DNA of 64,000 bases from Planococcus citri (taxonomy: Eukaryota; Arthropoda; Insecta; Hemiptera; Pseudococcidae): assembly GCF_950023065.1 (NCBI RefSeq), contig NC_088681.1, forward strand, positions 54,470,836-54,534,835, given 5' to 3'. The translations under genes and the position numbers were made by a program. Within the stretch, counting starts at the first letter, position 1. Each line of letters opens with the position of its first letter. The notes below the pieces were generated by a model. That model was not told the DNA's origin and ran no database searches. It worked only from the letters and a program-made list of their open reading frames with translations. Shown here piece by piece: positions 55,701-64,000 of the stretch.

Positions 55701-58700
55701 AAGTTCATATCATAGATAATGTCGTAGCAATTTAACACAGTTACCCAGTGAGCCGCCTTTCGGTGGGTTTGAGCAATTTCTCTAAATCGATTGATAATTG
55801 GTAAAAGGTTCGATCTCACATGGACTCGTCGTCCATGTAACCACATTTGGAGTTTCTGAACACATTTTACCAAACACATAATTTCTCGGTCAAACAAGGT
55901 GAAGTTTTTCTGATGCTCTTTAAATGCTATCGAGATGAACATGATGATTCGTTTGTCATTCTCAACCATATAAAATAGAACTCCGTTCATCGAGTCATCA
56001 GAGAGTTGAGTGTCTAAGAACAGATCACCTTCCTTTGGAGCTTGTTGTAGTTTAAAATCCTTCTTGAATTCAGCTTTCAGGGTCTCAAAGGCTCTTTGTT
56101 GTTTTTCTGTCCACTCAACAGGTACGTCACCTTTCGTAAGATGGTAGATGGGATTTACAATTTGTGAATATTCAGGAATGAAGTCCCTATAGAGGCCCGT
56201 GTTGCCAACTAAAGCCAAGATATCGTTCTTTTTGGATAGAGAGAATTTTCCTCGTTTAGTGTGTTTCTTTTCAAATTCCTCTAATTTTCTAATTTTTTCA
56301 CTTTGTTTTCCAATTCCTTTATCGGAAATTACAAAACCAAGATGATCAGCGCAATTTCTGAAAAATTGAGTCTTTGTTGGATTTAGCTTCAAACCGTGCT
56401 CTCTAATTAATCGAAAAACTTTTTCGAGTCTTTTGATAGTTTCCTCAAAAGTTGTTCCTGATATTTTTATGTCGTCGACGTATTTTGTAATTCCGTCTTC
56501 GTTGGGTATGACTTGGTTAATCATGAGTACAAATTCACCTGATGAAATCTTCAAACCATATGGTAGGCTGATGAATTCGTATACTTGCCCTTCGACTATG
56601 AATGCGGTAAATTGTCGTGATTTTGGGTCAAGTATTAACTGCCAAAAGCCTGCGGTGAAATCAAGGGTGCAGAAGAACTTGTCGCCAGCATTGTCATAGA
56701 GCATACTTGCGATCGTATTTGGCTCAGTTAAGACATTGACTAGGAATTTATTGAGTTCATCAGCGTCGAGACATAAACGAATATCTCCATTTTTCTTAAC
56801 TACAGGTGCTAAGGTGTTTATATAGCATGAGTGTGAATATTGAATTATGCCAAGAGCGAGCATTTTATTTATTGCTTTGCGTAAGGCAGGCAATAATTTT
56901 TTACTGGGTCGAAATTTTTCTCCTCTCCATGGTTTCAGGTGTTCATTTCCTTCTTGAAACGTGAATTTCACCTGTTCACCAGTGTATCTACCAGGGTTGA
57001 GGTCAAAAATATCGGCAAAATGCTGTAGTCTGTCGAACCCGCGGATCGCTTGTTGTAATGTGATTGATCCATTTTCAACAGCCATGTTTAGATCAGCTCG
57101 TAAATTCTCTTTAAAAGTACGTTGAGCCAATCTACGCTCTTCAAAAATTTCTTGTTCAGTGATGGTATAGTAGGTATCTGACATATCCTCGGAAAATGTT
57201 TCATATTCTTGTTCATTAGCCACCAACGAGAATACCGTCAATGCACTTTGGAATTCATCAGTGTGCATGAACGGTATTGTGAATTTTTCACAAAATTCTG
57301 GTCTACATTTTATGAGTCGTTTAGGGACATTCAACTTCATTTTCAAATAGTCCATTGTAATTCTACCCATAATAAATGTCTGACCAGGTGCATCAATGAT
57401 GTAGAATGGCACTTTTATCGTTTCATTTCCAAGTATCATTTTGAGTTCAACAATATAATTGGCAGATGGAATGAGTGAATTGTTAGCTAATCTAAGTTGG
57501 ACTTGTTTTTTGAGTTTGATAAACTTCATCCAGTTTGGAGCCTCTTCCAGGAATGTTTTGATCATTAAACGAGAAAGTACATTAGGAAGTGCCCCTGTAT
57601 CGAGCTGTAACGCAACTTTTCTCGCACCAATGATGACTGGTACGACACACGCCGGGTCATTAGTTTTTTGAGTCACCAGTTGCGAAGAAGTGGCTGGGTC
57701 AGGCTCGTCGTTATTGAGTGAAGTGTTATCTATCGCATCGATGAACTTGATATTCTGTTTTTTCTTTGAGTTTTGGTTGACTATTTTATGAAATCGTTGT
57801 TCATTGATTTTTGTGACTAATAACTCGCCCAAACTCATAATTGTAGGAGAATCTGATAGGATTGCAGGATCGTTGAAGAGATTATGGATTGCGTTTTTAA
57901 TTTTTCTTTCTGGTTTGAGTCTATTGCGTAAATTTGGATTTTTAAGCGTTGAAACTTGACCGATTGGGGCTTCTATTGTGGTTGTAGTTTCGGTGGTGTC
58001 ACTTCCCAGGTATTCTACTTCTGCATAAGTAGGAAGTGCCGCCATTCTTTCTTTGAATGATTCGATTCGTGCTATTTCGGAAATAAGTATTTTGCGGATA
58101 TCATGGTACTCTGTGATTGAAGGAAAATATCGTTTTAGTGAAGGGACATAGTGGAATTTCTGATCTATTGGCAACAATTCTTTGCGTGCACCAACTTTGG
58201 GTCTGGTGTATTGTTTGCCCTGGCTATGAATGATTTCTGTTTCCAAAAAGCTCATAGCTGGTGTACGTAAGAATTTTACTTTAGGATTGTTGGCTACACG
58301 TACGTATATGTTCTTAAAGTCAATATAACGTGCTAGTTTTATTTCGAATTCTCCTGGTACACGTGGTTTCACCAGAGGAAATAATAGAATTATGCTTTGT
58401 GCACCCTTGTTGAGTAGTGAGTCGATGATACTGTGTAGTTGTGTTTCAATGACATGGTAAGGTTTACGCGAAAAATTAAATTCCAATTGTCCTGCAGAAA
58501 CTATAAAGTGTGAATTTTTAGGGAACTTAGCTCTCTTCAGCCTAAGGTGTAATTCTTCAAGTGCTAATTGGTCACGTAAATATTCAGGTAAATCGTCTGA
58601 TAACGTTGTCTCGCCGCGCCTTATGTAATGGCTTAAACCATCGCCGACGAAAGTATATTTTTCTATAGTTGATTCTGGGGGGGCTCTAAAGGCACTAGGA

Positions 58701-58729
58701 GTTGCCCCTTGGCTACCTAGTGGCTTTCG
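52781..58729 (-). CDS. pol: pol of element 2, 1982 aa after frameshift
   Basis: Expressed as Gag-Pol by -1 frameshifting; numbering starts at the codon after the slippery site. SGNH-like domain (GDG 29-31, SAGQLEFN near 78-85); retropepsin DTGA 377-380; reverse transcriptase (LCLDADELN, YVDD 750-753); Gypsy RNase H about 900-985, with the usual third acidic TDH motif replaced by VRSN; integrase zinc finger from H1159; integrase core with D1289 (TDNGSQF) and E near 1324 (SSVER); second RNase H 1444-1577 with all four acidic residues in place (DGAC, LAELIA, SDSNYA, IADSLA); GPY/F module at 1662; a charged tail with an AT-hook (RGRPRK, 1828-1833). The frame is uninterrupted. The second RNase H lies inside the integrase, between core and GPY/F. 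Confidence 0.9.
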   Translation of the reverse strand, partial: RKPLGSQGATPSAFRAPPESTIEKYTFVGDGLSHYIRRGETTLSDDLPEYLRDQLALEELHLRLKRAKFPKNSHFIVSAGQLEFNFSRKPYHVIETQLHSIIDSLLNKGAQSIILLFPLVKPRVPGEFEIKLARYIDFKNIYVRVANNPKVKFLRTPAMSFLETEIIHSQGKQYTRPKVGARKELLPIDQKFHYVPSLKRYFPSITEYHDIRKILISEIARIESFKERMAALPTYAEVEYLGSDTTETTTTIEAPIGQVSTLKNPNLRNRLKPERKIKNAIHNLFNDPAILSDSPTIMSLGELLVTKINEQRFHKIVNQNSKKKQNIKFIDAIDNTSLNNDEPDPATSSQLVTQKTNDPACVVPVIIGARKVALQLDTGALPNVLSRLMIKTFLEEAPNWMKFIKLKKQVQLRLANNSLIPSANYIVELKMILGNETIKVPFYIIDAPGQTFIMGRITMDYLKMKLNVPKRLIKCRPEFCEKFTIPFMHTDEFQSALTVFSLVANEQEYETFSEDMSDTYYTITEQEIFEERRLAQRTFKENLRADLNMAVENGSITLQQAIRGFDRLQHFADIFDLNPGRYTGEQVKFTFQEGNEHLKPWRGEKFRPSKKLLPALRKAINKMLALGIIQYSHSCYINTLAPVVKKNGDIRLCLDADELNKFLVNVLTEPNTIASMLYDNAGDKFFCTLDFTAGFWQLILDPKSRQFTAFIVEGQVYEFISLPYGLKISSGEFVLMINQVIPNEDGITKYVDDIKISGTTFEETIKRLEKVFRLIREHGLKLNPTKTQFFRNCADHLGFVISDKGIGKQSEKIRKLEEFEKKHTKRGKFSLSKKNDILALVGNTGLYRDFIPEYSQIVNPIYHLTKGDVPVEWTEKQQRAFETLKAEFKKDFKLQQAPKEGDLFLDTQLSDDSMNGVLFYMVENDKRIIMFISIAFKEHQKNFTLFDREIMCLVKCVQKLQMWLHGRRVHVRSNLLPIINRFREIAQTHRKAAHWVTVLNCYDIIYDMNFSNKTLYKIKAPELEVHNVEIPDDSDPTELEPFEPQTEPSEPYSQEFETGIAPLEVKFLAENIPELHKRLRNISSYQQTDTTCKKLIEILEESIPANNKKQRDAQKNKLSKFEIFKNAKGEKILMKKLENGSKVPCLPNELFYDTVDYLHCVYGHVGSTKLDVIFRRIFYHNNSLAYIREIGNVCIVCKVNKNYANHKTIEYAQIEAYALGDVLSVDLLGPLPAMKDEPKYLLVAKDVFTNRTWLRTLYNIKKKSVCQQMATIIFDIESHKVNIKKIITDNGSQFISSSWYNLLEEHHIQAAHTSAYNPQSSSVERTMRWIGDKLRVKINKNHNPLRSHCGWQELISEIEDELNNTPTSFGFKPNEAWGIADVIGLQIPQTSVKFNFKKELIKIHEKMIKREIPSVSTEKCLEETLNPDIDLIFDTDGYVRVTADGACSKNGDANAIAGIGICFAPDSILNISERITSTQYPISNNLAELIAIRTALQVLKENEITKVKLLSDSNYAIKALNNTCSLWQTNNWKNSRNKPVHHEHLFKEILKLRKEFEKVEFIHVFARKHEFTNIIADSLAKKAVYTIEQDTLKIQEMTHRQLVETFIREKRRLKKIEEEYAFNKSHPDPTFFKKGDWVLMANHKQSSFAKQTSGKLYEKKTGPYIVVQRNGHNCYLLEPTDEDEINRVANIRQLTLFITKENLEKLRSEVCFKSSIDSRSLEQRIKEFLTDYQNKSEIDSEDDELYLDSDHEDDTEIVISRKDFRKASQVVLQEVAKSAREKRAEARNKRPEKAQATTHASQNSTLSQSQPSTSGAQDGPPITIKRTRGRPRKNRATEFSSQETISTLDDSQDSQDSQDSDDEIFLDAPMAPQNSPDNDLSNVQNPLDTPPDSAIPESQPSETLNAPRAGASAQRPTSLPTRTRSERVLAKLRTKPATHWKKQLETKFLNYVSDSDQEPIARFFEMVPDEKSDDEGNPSWKT

Positions 58730-58735
58730 TTTCCC
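58680..58735 (-). promoter_or_regulatory. -1 ribosomal frameshift signal of element 2 (gag-pol)
   Basis: GGGAAAC (58735-58729) reads G-GGA-AAC in the gag frame. After a 6-base spacer, CACTAGG (58722-58716) pairs perfectly with CCTAGTG (58699-58693). Loop bases GGGGC (58708-58704) pair with GCCCC (58684-58680), forming an H-type pseudoknot. The gag stop TAG (58719-58717) lies within the first stem. The -1 frame is open from here to 52781. Confidence 0.88.
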
Positions 58736-60615
58736 GATGCAGAATTTTCCTCTTCGTCAGAGGGCGTGGTCGTCATTAATTGCAAGGCAGCCGTAATTGT
58801 TTGCAAATCTAACTCTTCTGGCGCATCTGTAAAGATTGTATTTAACATGTTGCATGTTGCCACCTGATCAGTTAAATCGTCTGGGGGTGGTTGGTCTACA
58901 ACATATTCATCCAAATCTTGATCAAATTCTACTGCTTGTACGGCAGCTGCAGGTGCGTTAGATTGCATTTTCGGTTTAAATCTGTTTATTGTCAAATTGC
59001 CATTTTTATCGATACCAAATGGCTTGGATGTTGGATTTGACATAGTCATATTCGGGTTTTTCACTTGATTCGGGTTTTGAAGTATAGTTTTCTGTTCTGG
59101 CTTATCCCTTGGGGGATAAGTTGTTGCAGGAAGATTCGACGAACTTGGGGGATAACGCGTAGGTGATTTTTCATTTTGAGCAGGCTGGTAATTGTTCGTG
59201 GTGTTTTCATTGAAATTTTTCGGAATCGCCTTCTGCGAGATTAGATTATAAATTGCCAGTAATTGCTCATTTGATGGTGTGCCCTTGTTCGTGTATCGCG
59301 GATTGTTAGCAGGCGCGGGTACAGGAGGGTCATTGAATTTACGTTTATAATTTCGTCGAAACATGATTGGTACTTCATTCTCTGGATCATGTTGCATTTT
59401 TGATAAATTGGCCAATTTTTCTAAGAATTGGTCCATTGTCTGTCCTTCTTCTCTTAGGCTGGGTTGGTGACTTTCTGGGGTTTTGCCTATGAGGATATCA
59501 ATGATTTCGTCCTCACTTCTATGACGATGGTTTCGGAGTGATTTGGCCCATCTGGCCATTTTATTCGCCATATCTTTAAGGTCCTCCGCATACGCAAAGT
59601 CATATCTGCAAGCTTTCATTGCTTCATTCTGAGCTCTGCGATCCCAGTAAAAGTCCAGAAATTTATTTTTTAATTCGCGGTAATTTTGTACGTTTCGTAC
59701 AGTCTCGAGAAATGATTTGCGAGTTTTCGTATCAATCACTCCCTTAAATGCCAAAATCTTGTGCCTTTCAGCTGCATTTGTTTCTGAAAAATACGCATCA
59801 AATTCATCCAAAAATTCATGCGGAAAATGCAGTTGATCGTCTGTGAATATAATTCCTGCATTTTTTATGGATCCAGCATCAATCGCGAGAGATTTGAATT
59901 TTGAACCACCACCCAATGAAGTACGTCGGAGTTTTTCTTTGATGTTATTGATTTCTTCGACAAAATGAGCACAACCCTCGTCACGTTTTTTAGTTTCTTG
60001 ACAAATTTTGTTAATTGTCTCAGAAATTTTCTGCAGTTCCGAAGTGTTCTCTTTTGTCATAGAATTTGTCTCAATCAGAGCAATGCGAGTAGATCTTAAT
60101 TTTTCTTTCAACTCATCGACCCATGCTCCGGCTTCTTTCAAGTTATTATGAGCTTGGGTCGCAAGATCAGAAAGCTTAGAGTTGACATAAATTCCAATTC
60201 CCTTTGCCTCGCATGCTACCTTTGTTGCATTTTCAATTTTATCTTTTTGTTTTTCAAAATTCTTTTTTACTTCAGACTGAATTTCTTCATTCCAGTCCCA
60301 AGTTTTTAGAAAAATTGCGTATACGTTTTCGTTAGTGGTATCCTTAAAAAGCTCTGGTTCAAAGGGGCGAGAGTACTGTTGAGTACCTATCCCTTCGTCA
60401 CTTGGCGTTTGCTGGTCCATATCCTCATATACAGGCTCTTTGTTTGCCTGAGAATGATCACTAAAGAAGGAGTGAACAGAACCGTGGCTATTTTCTTGTT
60501 CCATTTCACTGATACTATTTAAACCCGATTTCCGATTACGTTTACGAAATTCGAAAAATTTAGAAGATTTTTTACTCACCCTACTGCGTGTATTCAAAGC
60601 TGGAGGAGTGTTCAT
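58717..60615 (-). CDS. gag: gag of element 2, 632 aa
   Basis: Starts at the ATG at 60615. The N-terminus is basic (RKRNRK); residues about 100-235 are coiled coil. Residues about 245-430 resemble the capsid of element 1 gag (KNAGIIFTDDQLHFPHEFLDEF, LKNKFLDFYWDRRAQNEA, IIDILIGKTPESHQPSL). The remainder is Pro/Asn-rich and contains no CCHC zinc knuckle. The C-terminus is acidic and ends within the frameshift signal. The particle-forming role is inferred from position and capsid-like similarity between the two elements. Confidence 0.85.
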   Translation of the reverse strand: MNTPPALNTRSRVSKKSSKFFEFRKRNRKSGLNSISEMEQENSHGSVHSFFSDHSQANKEPVYEDMDQQTPSDEGIGTQQYSRPFEPELFKDTTNENVYAIFLKTWDWNEEIQSEVKKNFEKQKDKIENATKVACEAKGIGIYVNSKLSDLATQAHNNLKEAGAWVDELKEKLRSTRIALIETNSMTKENTSELQKISETINKICQETKKRDEGCAHFVEEINNIKEKLRRTSLGGGSKFKSLAIDAGSIKNAGIIFTDDQLHFPHEFLDEFDAYFSETNAAERHKILAFKGVIDTKTRKSFLETVRNVQNYRELKNKFLDFYWDRRAQNEAMKACRYDFAYAEDLKDMANKMARWAKSLRNHRHRSEDEIIDILIGKTPESHQPSLREEGQTMDQFLEKLANLSKMQHDPENEVPIMFRRNYKRKFNDPPVPAPANNPRYTNKGTPSNEQLLAIYNLISQKAIPKNFNENTTNNYQPAQNEKSPTRYPPSSSNLPATTYPPRDKPEQKTILQNPNQVKNPNMTMSNPTSKPFGIDKNGNLTINRFKPKMQSNAPAAAVQAVEFDQDLDEYVVDQPPPDDLTDQVATCNMLNTIFTDAPEELDLQTITAALQLMTTTPSDEEENSASGNESH

Positions 60616-60708
60616 AGAATCTCGAAGTGCAAGACGGAGGTCTGATGCGGAGGTCTGATGCGCGCAAAAGTACTATCGAAACTAATGAAAATGCTCAGAT
60701 GGTAAGAG

Positions 60709-60716
60709 CTTATATA
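60709..60716 (-). promoter_or_regulatory. TATA box upstream of element 2 gag
   Basis: TATATAAG on the minus strand, about 95 bases before the gag ATG. An initiator-like TTTCATTAG lies about 30 bases downstream (near 60680), giving a plausible 65-base leader. This sequence is not part of the element's recognised LTR. Confidence 0.45.
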
Positions 60717-61262
60717 GTGAGCTTGGCTACTCAATTCGGCAAAAAGAGAGGTGGAAATTGTAGAGATTTGGTGGGAACTCCATTGTAATAATTTTCCCAC
60801 GAATTTTGATGAGAATTGAGCTCTAGGTGCTTTCTCACGCTAGATTTCTCCGCTTCTGGGTTATAAAAGTCTATTTTAAGTTCAAATTTATGGCTTTTGC
60901 TCATATGGCACATTGTTTTACATTGGATCCTTTCTATTTTCAATCAATAAAACTGCCAAAATGTGACATTTTTCGCCGGAAATCCTATCAATTAGTGCCT
61001 GGTACCTGCAATTTATTGGTATAAAAGTATTGTGAATATGTGGGTTTGCTTTACTGCAGGATAGATAAATCTGTCAAAAAGTATGGGAAAAATGTCAATT
61101 AAATGCACAACAATGAATTGAACTATTTGTCTATTGTTAGTATAAGCGTTTTTATTTGGTTCTTATTTGTAAATAACGAAATAAAACTGACAGAATTAAT
61201 GACTTTGGGAAATTACTTGGAGTATTTTAAGGGTTGTTAGCATGTGCATAAGCATAGAACAA

Positions 61263-62230
61263 TAAGGCTGACAGATTAATGACTTGAATTTATGAGTTTT
61301 GAGAAAATTAATCGGAGTATTTAGCTACTGTGATTATTTACATTTTTGTTTTCCCACACTCGAGAGTATGAGAAAATTACGTCAGAAAACTATTGAATGG
61401 TAATAAATTGTCAAAAACTGTCAAAAGCTGACATATTAATGACTTGAATTAAAGAATTATAGATAATTAATCGGAGCTTTTAACTATTGTGGATACGTAT
61501 GTTTTCGTTTTCTTATACTTAAAAGTACAAGAAAATTAAACAATAAAAATGTCAGAAAATTATTGGAAGGCAATAAATTGTCAAAAACTGCCAAAATGTC
61601 AAGTAAAATAGTTGAATAATTGGTATTGATGTTCCCTAATTTCCTATGTGATCAGTACAGAAAAACAGAAAACATTAATATGCTACCTTTAAGAGGTGCA
61701 TAGCTATTAGTATTGTTAATTTTTAGTAGGCATAAAACAAATAAAACTGACAGATTAATGACTTGAATTAAATAATTGTAGAAAATTAATCGGAGTTTTT
61801 AGCTACTGTGAATGTTTACATTTTTGTTTTCCCACACTCGAAAGTATAAGGAAATTAAGTAATAAAAACGTCAAAAAACTATTGAATGGTAAATAAATTG
61901 TCAAAAATTGTCAAAAGCTGACATATTGATGACTTGAATTAAGGAATTATATATAATTAATCGGAGCGTTTAACTATTGTGACTATTTACATTTTTGTTT
62001 TCCCATACTCGAAAGTATGAGAAGATTAAGCAATAAAAGTGTTAGGAAACTATTGATTGGTAATAAATTGTAAAAAACTGTCAAAATGTCAAGCTAAGTA
62101 TTGAAATATTGCGTGTTAATATTCTCCAGTTTCCTATGTGGCCACCACAGAAAAGCAAAAAACATTAACATGTTTAATCAATTAATTGGGAGCTATTATT
62201 ATTGTTAGTTTTTACATGCGACGAAATAAA
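61263..62230. repeat. Higher-order tandem repeat upstream of element 2 gag
   Basis: Two copies of a roughly 485-base unit (starts near 61263 and 61747). Each contains two 160-170-base subunits (CTGACAGATTAATGACTTGAA, TTAATCGGAG, TTTTTGTTTTCCCACACTCG, AAATTGTCAAAAACTGTCAAAA) followed by a tail with TTTCCTATGTG and ACAGAAAA. A partial fifth subunit begins near 61187. It is non-coding and probably lies in the leader or upstream region of element 2. Confidence 0.75.
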
Positions 62231-63999
62231 AGTCTAAGCCCTTATGTACCTATGCTTAATACAGTAGTCTTTTACGTATTTGTTGCTGAGCATCTATGTG
62301 CCTTGTACCCAATTACTTTGTCACGAGATAGAAATTAAATGGTGACATTTTTATTACACTGCAGCAAATAGGTGTAATAATGTGATTAAACGGAAGCAGT
62401 TCTATTTTACTAATTGGGCGTTCTCAGGTATCCAAGACGATTTTGTATATGCGGCAGATAGGTGTAATAAAGTAACCAGAAAGTGACGTTTTTATTGCTA
62501 AGCAATAAATGTCAACGCATTTAACCAAAATACTCAAGTTGTTTGTATGTTAATTAATTTACATATCTACTGGCGCTATGATTTCGTGGGAATCTTTCGG
62601 CTCGGATGTTTTTATAGGCATCCTGTTTGACTATGGCACGTGTGTGCAGCTATATGAGCTGGATACAAAGAAGATTCTCTATGGGGGTGATTTTTATATG
62701 GAAACAGATCGCGCTCTTTTCTAACTGAAAACTTGGTATTTTTTATCTTATGGTTTTAAGAAATTTTCATCGGAGATTTCAAGTCTTGCAACGATCTTTT
62801 TTGGACTAGATTTTTGAGATTTTGAACTTACACAGATGCAAAATGGGGTGGTTAGAGAGATGCATTTTTATAGAGAAATGTAACCAGTGTGGAATTTGAT
62901 CAAATGGCCCAATTCCTGATAGGTATTTGATCATTTTCTCACTGGTAACTTGAGAAAGATTTTTACAAAGAGAAAATTCAATGAACTATTTACAGGCTGA
63001 ATTTATTCCATCTTTCTACAGATTTTCGTCTGTAAAAACAAGAAATAAATTCGTTCCTAGGTACCTACTTGAATAAAATGAGCTGAACTGCTTATTTTAC
63101 CCATGCACCAAATTGTTAAAATATTACTAGGTACATAGAAAATAACTAGATTAGAATGGCCAAAAAATTTTCATCAAAATGAGACATTTTCATGATTTTG
63201 AAACTGGGTGGCCTCACTCAAGTTGTCATTGTGCTCCATAGGGGAGGAATGAGTTTGAGTGAATTTTTTCTCAACCTAACTATACTCGTTTTCGGAATTT
63301 TGAACACTTTAATTATGAGCATAAAAAGATCAAAGTTTTATGCTTTGCATTTTGAGGGTAGTTTTGCATTTTCCTGTCAAATTGTCCGATTTTCATCTTC
63401 GAACTTGACAAAAAACGGCAATTTTGCCCTGATTTTAGGTCCGAATTCATCAGATGGGTAATCTGTTCCATTTGGAACAAAATTAACCTCGGAAGAATTT
63501 CTGCCTTGTTTGTGTTGTATTTTCAGATTTTCATCTTCGTAATTTTCACAGAAATGTCCGAAAATACACCACAAAGAGGTTAGCTAGGTTAAGAAGCAAT
63601 TGAACTGATTTTAAAAGTATTTAAACTATTTCGATTCGGACTTGTACTGTTAAGAATCGCGAGTCAAAAATGGTATTATTAGAATTTTTTCCTAGTTCCT
63701 ATTCTAAATTTTTGCATTTGAGAGTGTTTGAAAAAATTTGTTCTATTTTTGTTCTAATTTATAGACGTTTTTCAAATTTTTACATTATTTAGTGAAAATT
63801 TAAGCATTTCATGTATTCGGTATTTGTGGGCAATTTTCTAGTTTTTCCAATGAAGGAAAAACGAAAGATTCTCATGATGATAAAGAACTCACTTTAGGAG
63901 ACAAGCTTACCAATCGCTCACGGGGAGTCCCATGATTCTCTGTGAGTTAAATGATTTTCATGAGAGTCCATATTATTGCAAACTATACCACAAGAAAAT
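62231..63999. other. Unassigned AT-rich sequence at the window end
   Basis: No gene, LTR or primer-binding site is recognised. Short frames on both strands lack motifs. It may be the far 5' part of element 2 or host DNA. Confidence 0.4.
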
Positions 64000-64000
64000 T

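Larger units (their letters stand above)
46398..60720 (-). mobile_element. Element 2: related Gypsy-like LTR retrotransposon, 5' end not in window
   Basis: Minus strand, in the same order as element 1: gag (60615-58717), pol in the -1 frame (58729-52781), a long spacer, ORF3 (50301-48217), 3' spacer and a 3' LTR ending at 46736. Gag, pol and ORF3 are each uninterrupted, so this copy has protein-coding capacity. The proteins share the unusual architecture of element 1 but are well diverged from it, so these are different families of one lineage. No LTR copy or tRNA-Lys primer site is visible between 60616 and 64000. The 5' LTR must therefore lie beyond the window or be lost. The right limit given here is the promoter-like site upstream of gag, not the true end. 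Confidence 0.8.

Noticed and set aside
60640..64000. 5' LTR of element 2
   Set aside because: I looked for the 46398-46736 sequence and for TGGCGCCCAACG in sense orientation and found neither.

Overview
This is eukaryotic DNA: intron-containing genes with GT/AG junctions, AT-rich spacers, MITE-like repeats and two very large LTR retrotransposons. Secreted CUB-domain and dsRNase-like gene families point to an insect. A hemipteran is plausible but not proven by anything here.

Layout. 1-14,000 holds a tandem family of secreted proteins on the + strand: the last exon of one copy (1-446), gene A (3260-6384) and gene B (9665-13870). A fourth copy, gene C, lies at 36091-38037. The C-terminal half resembles insect DNA/RNA non-specific endonucleases (dsRNases), but the expected catalytic motifs are not recognisable. 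The spacers hold inverted-repeat elements, a minisatellite, a pogo/Tigger-like MITE and an RTE-type LINE remnant. Downstream of gene C, also on +, are a C9orf78/TLS1 homologue (38721-40004) and the 5' part of a CUB-domain gene (40290-42147). The CUB gene's next intron appears to contain two foldback elements (42517-44763 and 44871-45586).

Element 1 (17703-34815, minus strand, 17.1 kb) is a complete Ty3/Gypsy-like insertion. It has 469-bp LTRs differing at 2 positions, a CCTT target duplication and a tRNA-Lys-type primer site. Its genes are gag, a pol reached by -1 frameshifting, a 96-codon ORF and a large 3' ORF (ORF3) with an N-terminal RING finger. Its pol is broken in three places. Element 2 (about 46398 to at least 60720, minus strand) is a related element with intact gag, pol and ORF3. 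Its 5' LTR is not in the window.

Unusual features of this retrotransposon lineage: (1) a second RNase H, complete in element 2, sits between the integrase core and the integrase GPY/F module, while the ordinary Gypsy RNase H has lost catalytic residues; (2) a GGGAAAC slippery site followed by a predicted H-type pseudoknot is conserved in both elements with different stem sequences; (3) an SGNH-hydrolase-like domain with GDG in place of GDS occurs twice, at the start of pol and in the RING-bearing ORF3; (4) the element 2 spacer between pol and ORF3 carries four hairpins with near-identical loops but different stems.
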